In this document: one piece after another, positions 20,193 to 30,509 of the stretch
How the letters are laid out: each line of letters starts with the position of its first letter
Numbering within the stretch: position 1 is the stretch's first letter
From: Schistocerca nitens
Lineage: Eukaryota; Arthropoda; Insecta; Orthoptera; Acrididae
Length of the DNA: 64,000 nt
NCBI RefSeq assembly: GCF_023898315.1
Contig: NC_064618.1
Coordinates: 248,595,076 to 248,659,075 of the forward strand
Direction: 5' to 3'
Notes under the pieces: generated by a model
Seen by the model: only the letters and a program-made list of their open reading frames with translations
Told to the model about the DNA's origin: nothing
Database searches by the model: none
Made by a program: the position numbers and the translations under genes

Positions 20193-21690
20193 ATGTTGTT
20201 GTTGTGGTCTTCCGTCCTGAGACTGATTTGATGCAGCTCTCCATGCTACTCTATCCTGTGCAAGGTTCTTCATCTCCCAGTACCTACTGAAACCTAAATC
20301 CTTCTGAATCTGTTTAGTGTATTCATCTCTTGGTCTCCCTCTACGATTTTTACCCTCCACGCAGCCCTCCAATACTAAATTGGTGATCTCTTCATGCCTC
20401 AGAATATGCCCTACCAACCGATCCCTTCTTCTCGTCAAGTTGTGCCACAAACTCCTCTTCTCCCCAATCCTATTCAATACCTCCTCATTAGTTATGTGAT
20501 CTACCCATCTAATCTTCAGCATTCTTCTGTAGAATCACATTTCGAAAGCTTCTATTCTCTTCTTGTCCAAACTATTTATCGTCCATGTTTCACTTCCATA
20601 CATGGCTACACTCTATACAAATACTTTCAGAAACGACTTCCTGACAATTAAATCTATATTCGAGGTTAGCAAATTTCTATTCTTCAGAAACGCTTTCCTT
20701 GCCATTGCCAGTCTATATTTTATATCCTCTCTACTTCGACCATCATCAGTTATTTTGCTCCCCAAATAGCAAAACTCATTTGCTACTTTAAGCGTCTCAT
20801 TTCCTAATCTAATTCCCGCAGCATCACCTGATTTAATTCGACTACGTTCCATTATTCTCGTTTTGCTTTTGTTGATGTTCATCTTATACCCTCCTTTCAA
20901 GACACTATCCATTCTATTCAACTGCTCTTCCAAGTCCTTTGCTGTCTCAGACAGAATTACAATGTCATCGGCGAACCTCAAAGTTTTTATTTCTTCACCA
21001 TGAATTTTAATTCCAACTCTGAGTTTTTCTTTTGTTTCCTTTACTGCTTGCTCAATATACAGATTGAATAACATTGGGGATAGGCTACAACCCTGTCTCA
21101 CTCCCTTCCCAACCACTGCTTCCCTTTCGTGCCCCTCGACTCTTATAACTGCCATCTGGTTTCTGTACAAATTGTAAATAGCCTTTCGCTCCCTGTATTT
21201 TACCCCTGCCACCGTCAGAATTTGAAAGAGAGTATTCCAGTCAACATTGTCAAAAGCTTTCTCTAAGTCTACAAATGCTAGAAACGTAGGTTTGCCTTTC
21301 CTTAATCTATTTTCTAAGGTAAGTCGTAGGGTCAGTATTGCCTCACGTGTTCCAGAATTTCCACGCAATCCGAACTGATATTCCCCGAGATCAGCTTCTA
21401 CCAGTTTTTCCATTCGTCCGTAAAGAATTCGCGTTAGTATTTTGCAGCCATGGCTTATTAAACTGATGGTTCGGGAATTTTCACATCTGTCAACACCGCT
21501 TTCTTTGGGATTGGAATTATTACATTCTTCTTGAAGTCTGAGGGTATGTCGCCTATCTCATACACCGTGCTCACCAGATGGTAGAGTTTTGTTAGGCCTG
21601 GCACTCCCAAGGCTGTCAGTAGTTCTAATGGAACGCTGTCTACTCCCGGGGACTTGTTTCGACTCAGGTCTTTCAGTACTCTGTCAAACC
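20193..21690 (-). mobile_element. RTE-type LINE, 5' truncated
   Basis: The minus strand encodes the RT half of the same element as 38845-42042 and ends with GTCTCAGGACGGAAGACCAC followed by a short CAA repeat (20194-20208), the simple-repeat 3' end typical of RTE elements. RT motifs at 20613-21413: FVDLEKAFDNVDW, VRQGCSLSPMLFNLYIEQA and the intact catalytic FADDIVILSETA. The C-terminal region (20157-20522: IRWVDHITNEEVLNRIGE, LVGHILRHEEITN) is in another frame. A one-base deletion near 21510 breaks the upstream part. The endonuclease half is missing. Confidence 0.88.
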
Positions 21691-21949
21691 AATATATATA
21701 GCTTCGAAAGTCATTTAACTTTGAAACAGAATAAAATACTAATCGGCGAAAAATTCAGCAGTACTCTTCTTACGGGAACAGACGAGAAACGTAACATACT
21801 CTAGTTCTTAGCTAACATAGTATTGTAATTAAAAATTAGGGTGGTGAAAATGCCTAGGTTAAACACAGGGCAATTTTTCTGCGTGAGCTGTGTGTGACAT
21901 AAAGGCTTACTGCAAGGATTTCACCGTGTAGTTACATATTGAAGACACC

Positions 21950-22270
21950 GTAGGTCTGGTAATCTTTGAGCTCCTTCCCTATCTGACTCCGAAGAATACA
22001 TTTCAGTGCTGAAACTGTCATCAGCTACGTTGATAAAGAGGTGATCAACAGCTGAATCCACGAAGCCAGCCAAGTGCCACATTTTCTCACCTGCTTTTAT
22101 GACGTGCCGTTCTGTATGCCGTCAGCGTTCGGCAGTGACGCCTGACAGCTTCGTGCCTTAGTTCCAACACATCTGCCAGCCAAACGTCTTGTTGTTTCTC
22201 GTGGAAAATTCCTTAACTTTGCGCCAGATCAGTTCTATTGTGTTCAGATTGCAGCGGTACGTGTGGCGTG
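21950..22270 (-). mobile_element. DDE transposase C-terminal remnant
   Basis: The minus strand gives RCNLNTIELIWRKVKEF then a NNKTF block and, after breaks, VTAER. This resembles the ...CxLNPIELIWxxVK...NNKTF... C-terminal signature of insect Tc1-like DDE transposases, with the catalytic Glu in IELIW. Only about 100 residues are left and they contain several stops. No TIRs. Confidence 0.5.
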
Positions 22271-23041
22271 CTCAATGCTGTGAAAATTGTTTTCCATGTT
22301 TCCACGAAGCTTATCATTCTGTCTCGCGTGGGACCACATCCGTTGTATAGAACAATGGATGTCGTCCAAATAGAGTATTTGACTTTTCAATTTTGTCCCA
22401 AAAATTTAATTTGTAATGTTCTCTTAATTTAAATTACCTTTATTAACATTATTTTATAAAATATCGATAGTTAAAAAATATTATCTGTAATGAAAACTGA
22501 AAATTTGCTTGCGATGTGTAATTACAAATAAGAAGATGTGCATATTTTATAAAAAGATGCTGATTTGATATGTGTTAATTAGCATATATTTGATGATCTT
22601 TTTAAAATGATGTAGGTATTCGAACTCAACAAAAGAAAATTTAAAAAATAAAAACTATAGGTAGACTTGAACCTATGGGGCCATGACCCATAGCACAGCC
22701 TCATGTGATTCTCAGGCATTACTGATTTCGCTGCACGTCTGGACTGTGACAGTGCTGACTTGCTTGGAGAATTTCAACGCCCATCTTATCTGCAATCTTG
22801 TGAAAGCATTAAGAACTACTTGTTTCCCGCCATTTCAACGACGTTTCGGGCGCTTGTTTCACTACGGAGCAAGAAGCAGCGTCAGACATTTTTCTAGCAC
22901 CTATTAACAGCGCGATAATTAAACCACAAAGCATTCATAGACTGCGACTGTACACGATTTTTGAAATTATTAAAAACTTCATAACTAAACTACACTTAAA
23001 AACTATAATTAAGAATAACTTTGATGGGTGTTAATACTTCA
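22271..23041. other. No gene recognised; AT-rich
   Basis: 22440-22640 is strongly AT-rich. 22655-22900 has a short open frame without a known motif. Confidence 0.4.
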
Positions 23042-23043
23042 TA

Positions 23044-24294
23044 CACTAAAGAGCCAAAGAAACTAGCAGACCTGCCTAATATCGTATAGGGCCCCCGCGA
23101 CCACGCAGAAGTGCCGCAACATGACGCTGCACGGACTCGACTAATGTGCTGGAGGGAACTGACACCACGAATCCAGCAGGGCTGTCAATAAATCCGTAAG
23201 ACTACGAGGGCCGGAAGTCTCTTCTGAACAGCACGTTGCAAGGCATCCCAGATATGCTCAATAACGTTCGTGTCTGGAGAGTTTGGTTTCTAGCGGAAGT
23301 GTTTAAACTCAGAAGAGTGTTCTTGGAGCCACTCAGTAGCAATTCCAGACGTGTAGGGTATCGCATTGTCGCATTCCGTCGGAACGCACAATGGACATGA
23401 ATAGATGCAGGTGATCAGACAGAATGCTTACGTATGTGTCACCTGTCAAAGTCGTATCTAGACATATCAGGGGTCCTATATCATTCCAACTGCCACGTTC
23501 CACACCATTACAGAGCCTCCACCAGCTTGAACAGTCCCCTGCTGACATGCAGGGTCCATGAATTCATGAGGCTGTCTCCATATCCGTGCACGTCCATCCG
23601 CTTGATACAATTTGAAATGAGACTTGTCCGAGCAGGCAACATGTTTCCAGTCATCAATATTCGAATGTCGGTGTTGACGGGCCCAGGCGAGGCTTAAAGC
23701 TTTGTGTCATGCAGTCATCAAGGGTACACGAGTGTGCATTCCTCTCCGAAAGCACATATCGATGATGTTTCGTTGAATGGTTCCCAAGCTGACACTTGTT
23801 GATGGTGGAGCATTGAAATCTGCAGCAATTTGCGGAAGATTGCACTTCTGTCACTTTGAACGATTCTCTTTAGTCGTCGTTGTTCCCGTTGTTGCAGGAT
23901 CTTTTTCCAGCTGCAGCGATGTCGGAGATCTGATGTTTCACCGGACTCCTCATATACACGCTGCACTCGTGGAATGGTCGTATCGGAAAATCCCCACTTC
24001 ATCGCTACCACGGAGATGCTGTGTCCCACCTCTGGTGCGCCGACTATAACACCACGTTCAAACTCACTTATATCTTGATAACCTGCCATTGCAGCAGCAG
24101 TAACCGATCTAACAACTGAAACGGTTGGCTCTGAGCACTATGGGACTCAACTGCTGAGGTTATTAGTCTAACAACTGAAACAAACACTTGTTGTCTTATA
24201 TAGTCGTTGCCGGCCGCAGGGCCGTATTCGGCCTGTTTACTTATCTCTGTATTTGAATACGTATGCCTATATCAGTTTCTTTGGCGCTTCAGTG
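23044..24294 (-). mobile_element. Tc1-like transposon, full length but decayed
   Basis: TIRs CACTAAAGAGCCAAAGAAAC (23044) and, inverted, CACTGAAGCGCCAAAGAAAC (ending 24294) lie inside TA (23042-23043) and TG (24295-24296, probably a mutated TA). The minus-strand transposase starts at 24089 (MAGYQDISEFERGVIVG, helix-turn-helix to about 23950). It continues through the catalytic region (23333-23548, GDTYVSILSDHLHLFMS and RQCD) to the C-terminal SPD-x-I-E region near 23260-23290. There are several frameshifts and stops. A 44-bp SINE tail sits in its leader. Confidence 0.9.
24123..24166 (-). mobile_element. 44-bp SINE A tail insertion
   Basis: GGCTCTGAGCACTATGGGAC and following bases equal the extreme 3' tail of the A/C-type SINEs. 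They are bracketed by a perfect 15-bp duplication TCTAACAACTGAAAC at 24108-24122 and 24167-24181. This is a severely 5'-truncated retroposition event inside the Tc1 leader. Confidence 0.85.
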
Positions 24295-24296
24295 TG

Positions 24297-25320
24297 TAAG
24301 TGCTACCGGTTATTGTTTTTGTGTTGTTGTGGCAGTTTCTAATTATGGATATGTTTGTAACAAGAAAGAAGAGGAAATTAGATTCTCAGCATCCGCTAAG
24401 GCTACGCTAAGTTAAAAATATATACGGATTGCTATAACAGCCTAATTACTTATCTACAGCAGATTAATGTTAGCACCGGATACGTTATTTCGGAGCTGAT
24501 TAAACTCTGAGCTAGCAATATTTCAGTTTTTCTTAAGACAGCGGGGAGGTAAATGTCATTACAAGTAACGTTAAATTAAAATCACTGCACAAAAATACAC
24601 TGAGATTGGTCTGAATGTCACCTAAAAAATCGCAGGGTCAACAAAAATATTGTCCGAACTGTGATGGTTGCATTTATTCTATCATTAGTAGCCCAAATTC
24701 TAAAATATCACCCAACCTGGCCACCTGAGCGGTACTCAGTTGTGAAAACAAGTTCCGATACGGAACGATGGGCAAGGGTTTATGGAGAGCGGAAGAGGTA
24801 CGAGGTGACAACACATTCTGTAGTTCGTTCGTTTCTAAAGGATATTTTCAGCGGGCTGCTTGAATTCGTCCGAGTCCATTGAGCTCTGCATCCCTTCCTC
24901 TTTCGTCCAAAATCTATTGTAATAACTGAAGCCAGTAATTCCATGCACAGTCAAATCTTAAAATATGCATACATTCGTGCGCTATTAAATGACTAAACAT
25001 GCACAGTTAAAGTGAAAACACACAATATCATAATTCAATCTTTTGATGTGATGCATTTTATTTTGTTTTAAAAGAATGTACAATAACCAGTTTTTCAGAA
25101 TTCTCCATCGAACTGGGGTAGCTCTGTATGCTGGGCCTTTGAGTTAGCAATTCCTGGATTCGCACGGTGAGGTGGTTTGAATGCATCCGCCAACAACGTT
25201 GAAGATGATTTTCAGTGGTTTCCCATTTTCAGTTTAGGCAAATGTGAGGGTTGGTCCCTTAATATAGGCCACAGCCAATTCCTTCCGCATATCTTTTTTT
25301 CGTGAAAGATTCCAGTTCCC
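24297..25320. other. No gene recognised
   Basis: Mixed sequence with short frames only (for example 24661-24882) and no recognisable family. Confidence 0.4.
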
Positions 25321-25324
25321 TTAA

Positions 25325-25338
25325 GGGGATACGGAATC
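25325..25338 (+). repeat. Left TIR of the TTAA transposon
   Basis: GGGGATACGGAATC, preceded by TTAA (25321-25324); exact inverse at 27879-27892. Confidence 0.9.
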
Positions 25339-25715
25339 ACCTATCCCCGCAATGTTAATATATGCCTACTATAGGGAACATTTTCTCACAAACTACTGGA
25401 GACAGAGAGGTAAAAATTTTACTGTATGTGCATTCATATGTTACAACAATACTGAAACAACAGTTTATTGTCAAAGTATTTTCTTACAGAGATATTGTAC
25501 ATTTATTTTTAAGTAAATTTTTTCCATCGCTTTTTACTAGACTATCACCCCTAAGTCTTTTGTAAATCAAGTAATTAAAAAATCGTTGTTTCAGTATGTA
25601 ATAGGGACCTATGTCACTACGTCATAAAAATTTCAGACTTCTAGGTTGACCAGTACCTGAGATAATGTTCCTAGATGAAGTAAAAAGTAAACTTACGGGA
25701 AACGGAGAAAGAAGA

Positions 25716-27491
25716 TTAAAACATTCCTGATCCGTAGCTAATACCCCCTTCACAGTCTTCATAATCATCTTCAAGTCTTCTTTTGGCACCCCTCTGCACC
25801 TGTCTTGCTTTTTTCACTAATGTCTTGATTATATAATCAGCATGCCTTAGTCTGTGCTGATCTAAAAAGAACATAGCACGTACCGTACGGGAACCAACAC
25901 ACATACCCAACTTTTGAAGGACCTGGCATTTAGTTATATTTCCAAGATTGAAGGTTGCCACAGCATCATACACACCAAAATGTAGTGTATTAATTCCGAC
26001 AAACACTGTTTTTGGGAGACGATGCCATATCACACTATTCAAGCACTCGTTGGGGTTCTGCGTTTTTCCGTGAAGACATTTCATCAGAAGACTTCTGTCA
26101 GCCAGATCTCTGAAAATGGGCTTTATTTCTGCCATGATGGCTGATGGTAGACTGTGGTGGTGAATGTATTTCTCTCCTGTTGTTAGTCCCCTATTGTATT
26201 TACACCAGCTGTTTTCACCTTTGGGGCACAAACCATGTTGTGGATGCTCATCCGTGGATGCGGTGTGGAAATATAAAGCCCATATAGCTCTCCTCATTTC
26301 TTCAAGATTGCCTGTATTTTGCCTGATTGCAAGGCCATAGCAGTTCTGAATGTGGTCTATTATGGAATCAGTCAATCTTCCTCTGCCATCCAAGGTTTTC
26401 CCATCATCTAGTTTTTTCCCTTTCATAACTGATTTTAACCTTCTCAGCCTGGCACCCATTCTCTTCTGCACATGTCCTATACATTCAAGTTTGCTTATAT
26501 TTACACTGTTCCCATATGGTTTGCTTTCCAAAACTTCTTTGAATGCTTTAGAGTCACCATCTCCCAGATATTTGACATAGCGAACATTATACCACTGTGA
26601 AGAGCGATGAAAAATTTTCTTCACCCCAGCAACCTCCATGCCACCACTACTACCATAATAATTAGCAATACAGTCATCACTGTGTTCATTTTTCAGCCTG
26701 CCTGTGCACCTACAGTATTTAGACATTATTGCAACATCAATAACCTTGCCAGTATCAACACTAGTTGCTGTTACAACACCATTGTTGGAGGTGTGGCCCC
26801 TTTTCTGCCACGTGCCATCAAACGCCACTGTGAGGTCACGACTGCCGTCATTTTCTTCCACTGCTTCTTCCACAGCAACCTGCATTGACTTCTGTGCTAC
26901 ATCTTCAACTGCAGATCCTAGTACATAATTGTAAGCTTCAAACTTTGAAGGTGCACTTGGAAGATTTAGAACACCACATAGCATATCACCAGCTGCTTTG
27001 CCCTTACCAATTGCTCGCAATCCATAAACTAACCTAATATTAACACTATAAAGTTCAGTTTTCTTGTATCCATTATTTACAGTTACTGAAACCGAACTTC
27101 GAAACTTACAGCTGTATTTACAAACACTGCATATTAAATTAAACTGGGCAGCCAGGCCAACATGGGATTCTACTTTCAGAGAAACGTTTCCATGACATTT
27201 TTTGCAGCACAAACTGTTTTCAAGAGCTTCACACAATATATTCGTATCAATGAGTTCAAAAACTTCATTCCCTCTATCAAGTAAATTATATTTCTCTTCC
27301 AAATCTCTTAGTTTTTTATGAGAATCACTGTTTTCATTTGGTGTAAGTTCGTTCGGCAAATCAGTAATAAGTGGATTCACATTTTCCAACAGTGATGATG
27401 ATGAACTGCTTTGCTTTGCTAATGAATCATTATTTCTTTTCTTTTGCCAGTTCACACGCTTTTTAAATACTTTTGCTTTAGCTCTAGGCAT
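25716..27491 (-). CDS. DDE transposase of the TTAA element, 591 aa
   Basis: The start MPRAKAKVFKKR at 27491 is preferred over the upstream in-frame M at 27536 because it begins with the basic, nuclear-signal-like sequence usual for such proteins. Positions below count from 27536. A Ser-rich and acidic region (40-100) is followed by Cys pairs C110/C111/C114 and C136/C139/C143, probably zinc-binding. AFDGTWQKRGHTS (D240) is followed by LGDGDSKAF (D326/D328) and the ECIGHVQKRMG motif (351-361). HGKTQNPNECLNSVIW (E497) is the likely third acidic residue. Further Cys pairs lie at 275-289 and 437-445. The acidic C-terminus ends YGSGMF. No stop or frameshift. The family resemblance and catalytic residues are read by eye. 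Confidence 0.88.
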   Translation of the reverse strand: MPRAKAKVFKKRVNWQKKRNNDSLAKQSSSSSSLLENVNPLITDLPNELTPNENSDSHKKLRDLEEKYNLLDRGNEVFELIDTNILCEALENSLCCKKCHGNVSLKVESHVGLAAQFNLICSVCKYSCKFRSSVSVTVNNGYKKTELYSVNIRLVYGLRAIGKGKAAGDMLCGVLNLPSAPSKFEAYNYVLGSAVEDVAQKSMQVAVEEAVEENDGSRDLTVAFDGTWQKRGHTSNNGVVTATSVDTGKVIDVAIMSKYCRCTGRLKNEHSDDCIANYYGSSGGMEVAGVKKIFHRSSQWYNVRYVKYLGDGDSKAFKEVLESKPYGNSVNISKLECIGHVQKRMGARLRRLKSVMKGKKLDDGKTLDGRGRLTDSIIDHIQNCYGLAIRQNTGNLEEMRRAIWALYFHTASTDEHPQHGLCPKGENSWCKYNRGLTTGEKYIHHHSLPSAIMAEIKPIFRDLADRSLLMKCLHGKTQNPNECLNSVIWHRLPKTVFVGINTLHFGVYDAVATFNLGNITKCQVLQKLGMCVGSRTVRAMFFLDQHRLRHADYIIKTLVKKARQVQRGAKRRLEDDYEDCEGGISYGSGMF

Positions 27492-27878
27492 TTTCACTGC
27501 GAAAAATGAAGCACTAAATACGAAATAACTCAACAACAGCTACTTTCTTATATCACACTGTTTACAAAACAGTCCCGCCACAAAGTCAAAGAGTAACTTG
27601 AGGAAACCAGAGAGAAACATTTTCGGGCAACTAGTGTATAAATAGTCGCTGGAAACCGGGATATTTGAATTCATGTCACTTTAAAGGTACTGCCAAAAAG
27701 TTCATGGTCAGCCACGAGAGACGTGTATAACTAAAGCGCAATACCCAATCTCACAAATATATAAAAATAAAATAGTTATAATTGTAGTAGAGCTATGTAT
27801 CATACGTCATTTTAAAGAGGAAACATGGCAGAATATAATACGCCAATAAAAAAAAATCGATTTTTTAACCCAAAATCC

Positions 27879-27892
27879 GATTCCGTATCCCC
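27879..27892 (-). repeat. Right TIR of the TTAA transposon
   Basis: GATTCCGTATCCCC, followed by TTAA (27893-27896). Confidence 0.9.
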
Positions 27893-27896
27893 TTAA

Positions 27897-28699
27897 AGAT
27901 ACAGCCCCTCTGGTTAAATGAACAGAGCTGCGACGAAGGCGAAACAAGCATCTCCCCTGTCGGCTGTCGGGACGTTCTTTGTGCAAGAAGTGAGAAATGC
28001 ATACTTAACTGTGGAAATTTGGGTTAAGTGCAAGTTTCAGTAATTCCGGATCCTTTGCATTTTCGCCACCAGAAATTGTTCTAGCTTCTCTGTCGAACAG
28101 AGATCTCTTTATTTCAAAAGCCCTGTCAGTAATAATGATGGAGACCCAAAAATTCTTTCCTGATCTCTTCCTCAGCTCAAGTCCAGACTGAACAAAGATG
28201 AGCGTAAAATGACCTTGGAGTGTGAAGAGAGATTGAAGAACGATGCTTCTTAGTGGTTTGCCAAAATACAGCACTCCTAGGTAACGATACTATATCTCCT
28301 CTTGGTGAAAACTTCTAGATCATTGTCGAATAAAATGTTTTAAGATTCTTTATGGAATTTGTAAGAATATATGAGAAGTATGAGTCTTTTCTAGGTCCTC
28401 TTCAATGAACTGGACCCCTGCCCTTTGACAAAAACCTGCAACGTCCTTGTGGGAGATCGTCCAAATTTAACAAGTGAAAATACACAAGAACTTTTCTTCA
28501 AAGCTTTGACGACATAGCACACGTCATTGCTTTGGAGATCTTTACAATCGAATAAGATAATCAGTTTTTGAACACTCAACAGTTGAAATGACCCCAAGGT
28601 AGATGCATATAATTATCAGTTACTTGAGAAAGAGAACTTCTGAGAGAGCCATTAACAGACGAGAGTGAAACGAGAATGTAAAGAAACAAATCAGCAAAT
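27897..28699. other. No gene recognised
   Basis: Frames at 28005-28274 and 28391-28597 (minus) could be scraps of an old element protein, but I recognise no motif. Confidence 0.35.
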
Positions 28700-29345
28700 T
28701 ACGGACTAATGTACTTCGTTCCTTCCTTGTTTCGGGGTCCTACAGCGGTTGACGCAGCCCGCATCTCTGTCGCCAAATGCCCCGATCTCGCCATTCTTTG
28801 TCATCCTCTTCCGTTTCTCTTCACTCCATTACTTCTTGCATACCACTTAACCACGCTTTCCGTGGGCTTCCTCTTCTTCTCCTTCCAGGAGGTTGCTATT
28901 AAATGACTCTCTTAGGCAACTGTCTTCATCCAGTCTGTTGACATGCTCAAACCATCCCAGCTGTCTTTCTTCTATTTTATCCGTGGTACTATGATGAATC
29001 TATATCTTTTTTCTTATTTCCTCATTTCTTACATGGCCAAGACCGGAAATTCTACAAGCTCTTCTCAGGTGGTCCGTCACTAAAGCTCTAAGACCCTTCT
29101 TATTTTCTTCTGTGAGTTCTCAGCACCCACTCCCATAGGTTGTTATTGGTTCCACTCTGGATCTGTATAAATGAATTTTAACCTTTAAACTTATTTTTGA
29201 GGGCCAAAGTACAAGGTTTAATTTTTGAATAGCCGTCCTTCCCTGCCTGATCCGTCGTTGGGTATCTCTGTCACATCTTCCATCACATGGTGGGATAGTA
29301 CCCAGGTAGTTGAACTCTTTACACACTTTAGTAAGATATCTATTG
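28700..29345 (-). mobile_element. LINE 3' portion (RT C-terminal region), decayed
   Basis: The minus strand reads CKEFNYLGTIPPCDGRCDRD, then RRIRQGRTAIQKLNLVLW, VEPITTYGSGC and, with breaks, RRACRISGLGHVRNEEI and ERQLGWFEHVNRLDED. This is the thumb/C-terminal signature of a LINE of the RTE-like kind, containing several stops. It is probably the 3' end of the LINE whose upstream part lies at 30510-32830. Confidence 0.75.
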
Positions 29346-30509
29346 TGGCGTTCGCTGTGTTATTCAGTGGTTTGATATTTAACTAATTTGTAAATGGAAA
29401 TGATAATCTCATTTTATTACATTGAGTAATTACTAAGTAATTTTTCTCCCGGCTAAAGATTTGATCAAGTTGCTAAGGAACTCCAAGTTAACGTCGTGTT
29501 AAAGTGTTGTCCGTAAATTGTGTAAGTGTCACTAAATCACAGTTCATACGACAGATTCCTTACAACTGTTGATTAAGATGGAAGCAGTTATCTTCAGCAA
29601 AATGATCATTAAAACCACCGAATATCAGCCGCGCACAACACTGACGTATGTTACCTGAAACAATATTCTTCGCAACTCGTGCGTAATTAATTTCGGCTCC
29701 ATACATCAGCTAGAAAAGTTTCTTATAAGGTTCGTGCTATGAGCACTGTTTTTAAAGAACCAATCTGATTATAATCATTTTCATTAAAATGTGTTCGGGA
29801 CCACCGGTGCACATTTATTTTTACACATTTGTATTACGTTCAGCATTTATGTCTGCAGAGTTGCGTAATTTGAATTTGCCGCTGTGATAATTGTTAAGAT
29901 GGCGGCAGACAATTGATAGAGACTTTCTATTGTTAGAGCAAATAAGTATTTTAAATGCTTATTGAACTTTACAGAAACTCTACTTTCGTATTGTGCGCTG
30001 TTTAGACTTCATCAAGCAAACATTTGATTTGTTTCTAAGGAAAACACAGACAAAAACGCGATACAAATCGCTATCATCAATGGCTGCGCTCCTTGCAGCG
30101 AAAAGAAATAATTAACACAGATAATGCTTACTGAGAGAGGAATTAAAGTTACAAATAATTATTCACTCATATTTATAATAATAATGAACTCTATTTTCAA
30201 GTAATAATTAATAAATAATTACAATTTCTTAACAGACCTCAGTTCGATATGCGTCCGCAATCTACAAAAGCCAACCAACAAAAGGTAAAAACAAAGGAAG
30301 ACGATCGCAGATCATAAAAGCAATTTACAATTATCATTGTCTTTGTATGATACACATCGATATGTCTAATTACATCATAGAATATTATATAAATAATTAA
30401 TATTTATAAGTTTTCACTGTTTTTTCATACGTCGAATACATAATGTTTATAACTGTTAGAGGCATAATTTCCTCTCGTCGCACTGTAGCCAAAAATTTAT
30501 CTCGTGGAT
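29346..30509. other. AT-rich stretch of unknown origin inside a LINE
   Basis: About 1.16 kb without recognisable coding, lying between two parts of one decayed LINE. No inverted or direct terminal repeats could be found by eye. It may be a non-autonomous insertion or unrelated sequence brought in by rearrangement. Confidence 0.4.

Larger units (their letters stand above)
25325..27892 (-). mobile_element. TTAA-flanked DDE DNA transposon (Kolobok-like), apparently intact
   Basis: A perfect 14-bp TIR GGGGATACGGAATC (25325-25338; inverted at 27879-27892) is immediately flanked by TTAA on both sides (25321-25324 and 27893-27896). A single open frame on the minus strand fills 70% of the 2,568 bp. 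TTAA target duplications are known for Kolobok, piggyBac and Sola3. The protein is unlike piggyBac and resembles proteins annotated with a Mutator-like transposase domain, so Kolobok-like is my best call. There are about 390 bp of 3' and 350 bp of 5' flanking sequence inside the element. Confidence 0.82.

Noticed and set aside
26350-26928. Plus-strand frames inside the TTAA transposon
   Set aside because: Antisense shadows of the transposase.
25325-27892. Interpretation as a domesticated host gene
   Set aside because: The frame sits neatly between matched TIRs inside TTAA, which fits an ordinary transposon better.
25321-27896. piggyBac assignment based on TTAA
   Set aside because: The protein shows no piggyBac-like motifs; the FDGTW / GDGDSK / NECLNS series fits the Mutator-like/Kolobok type better.
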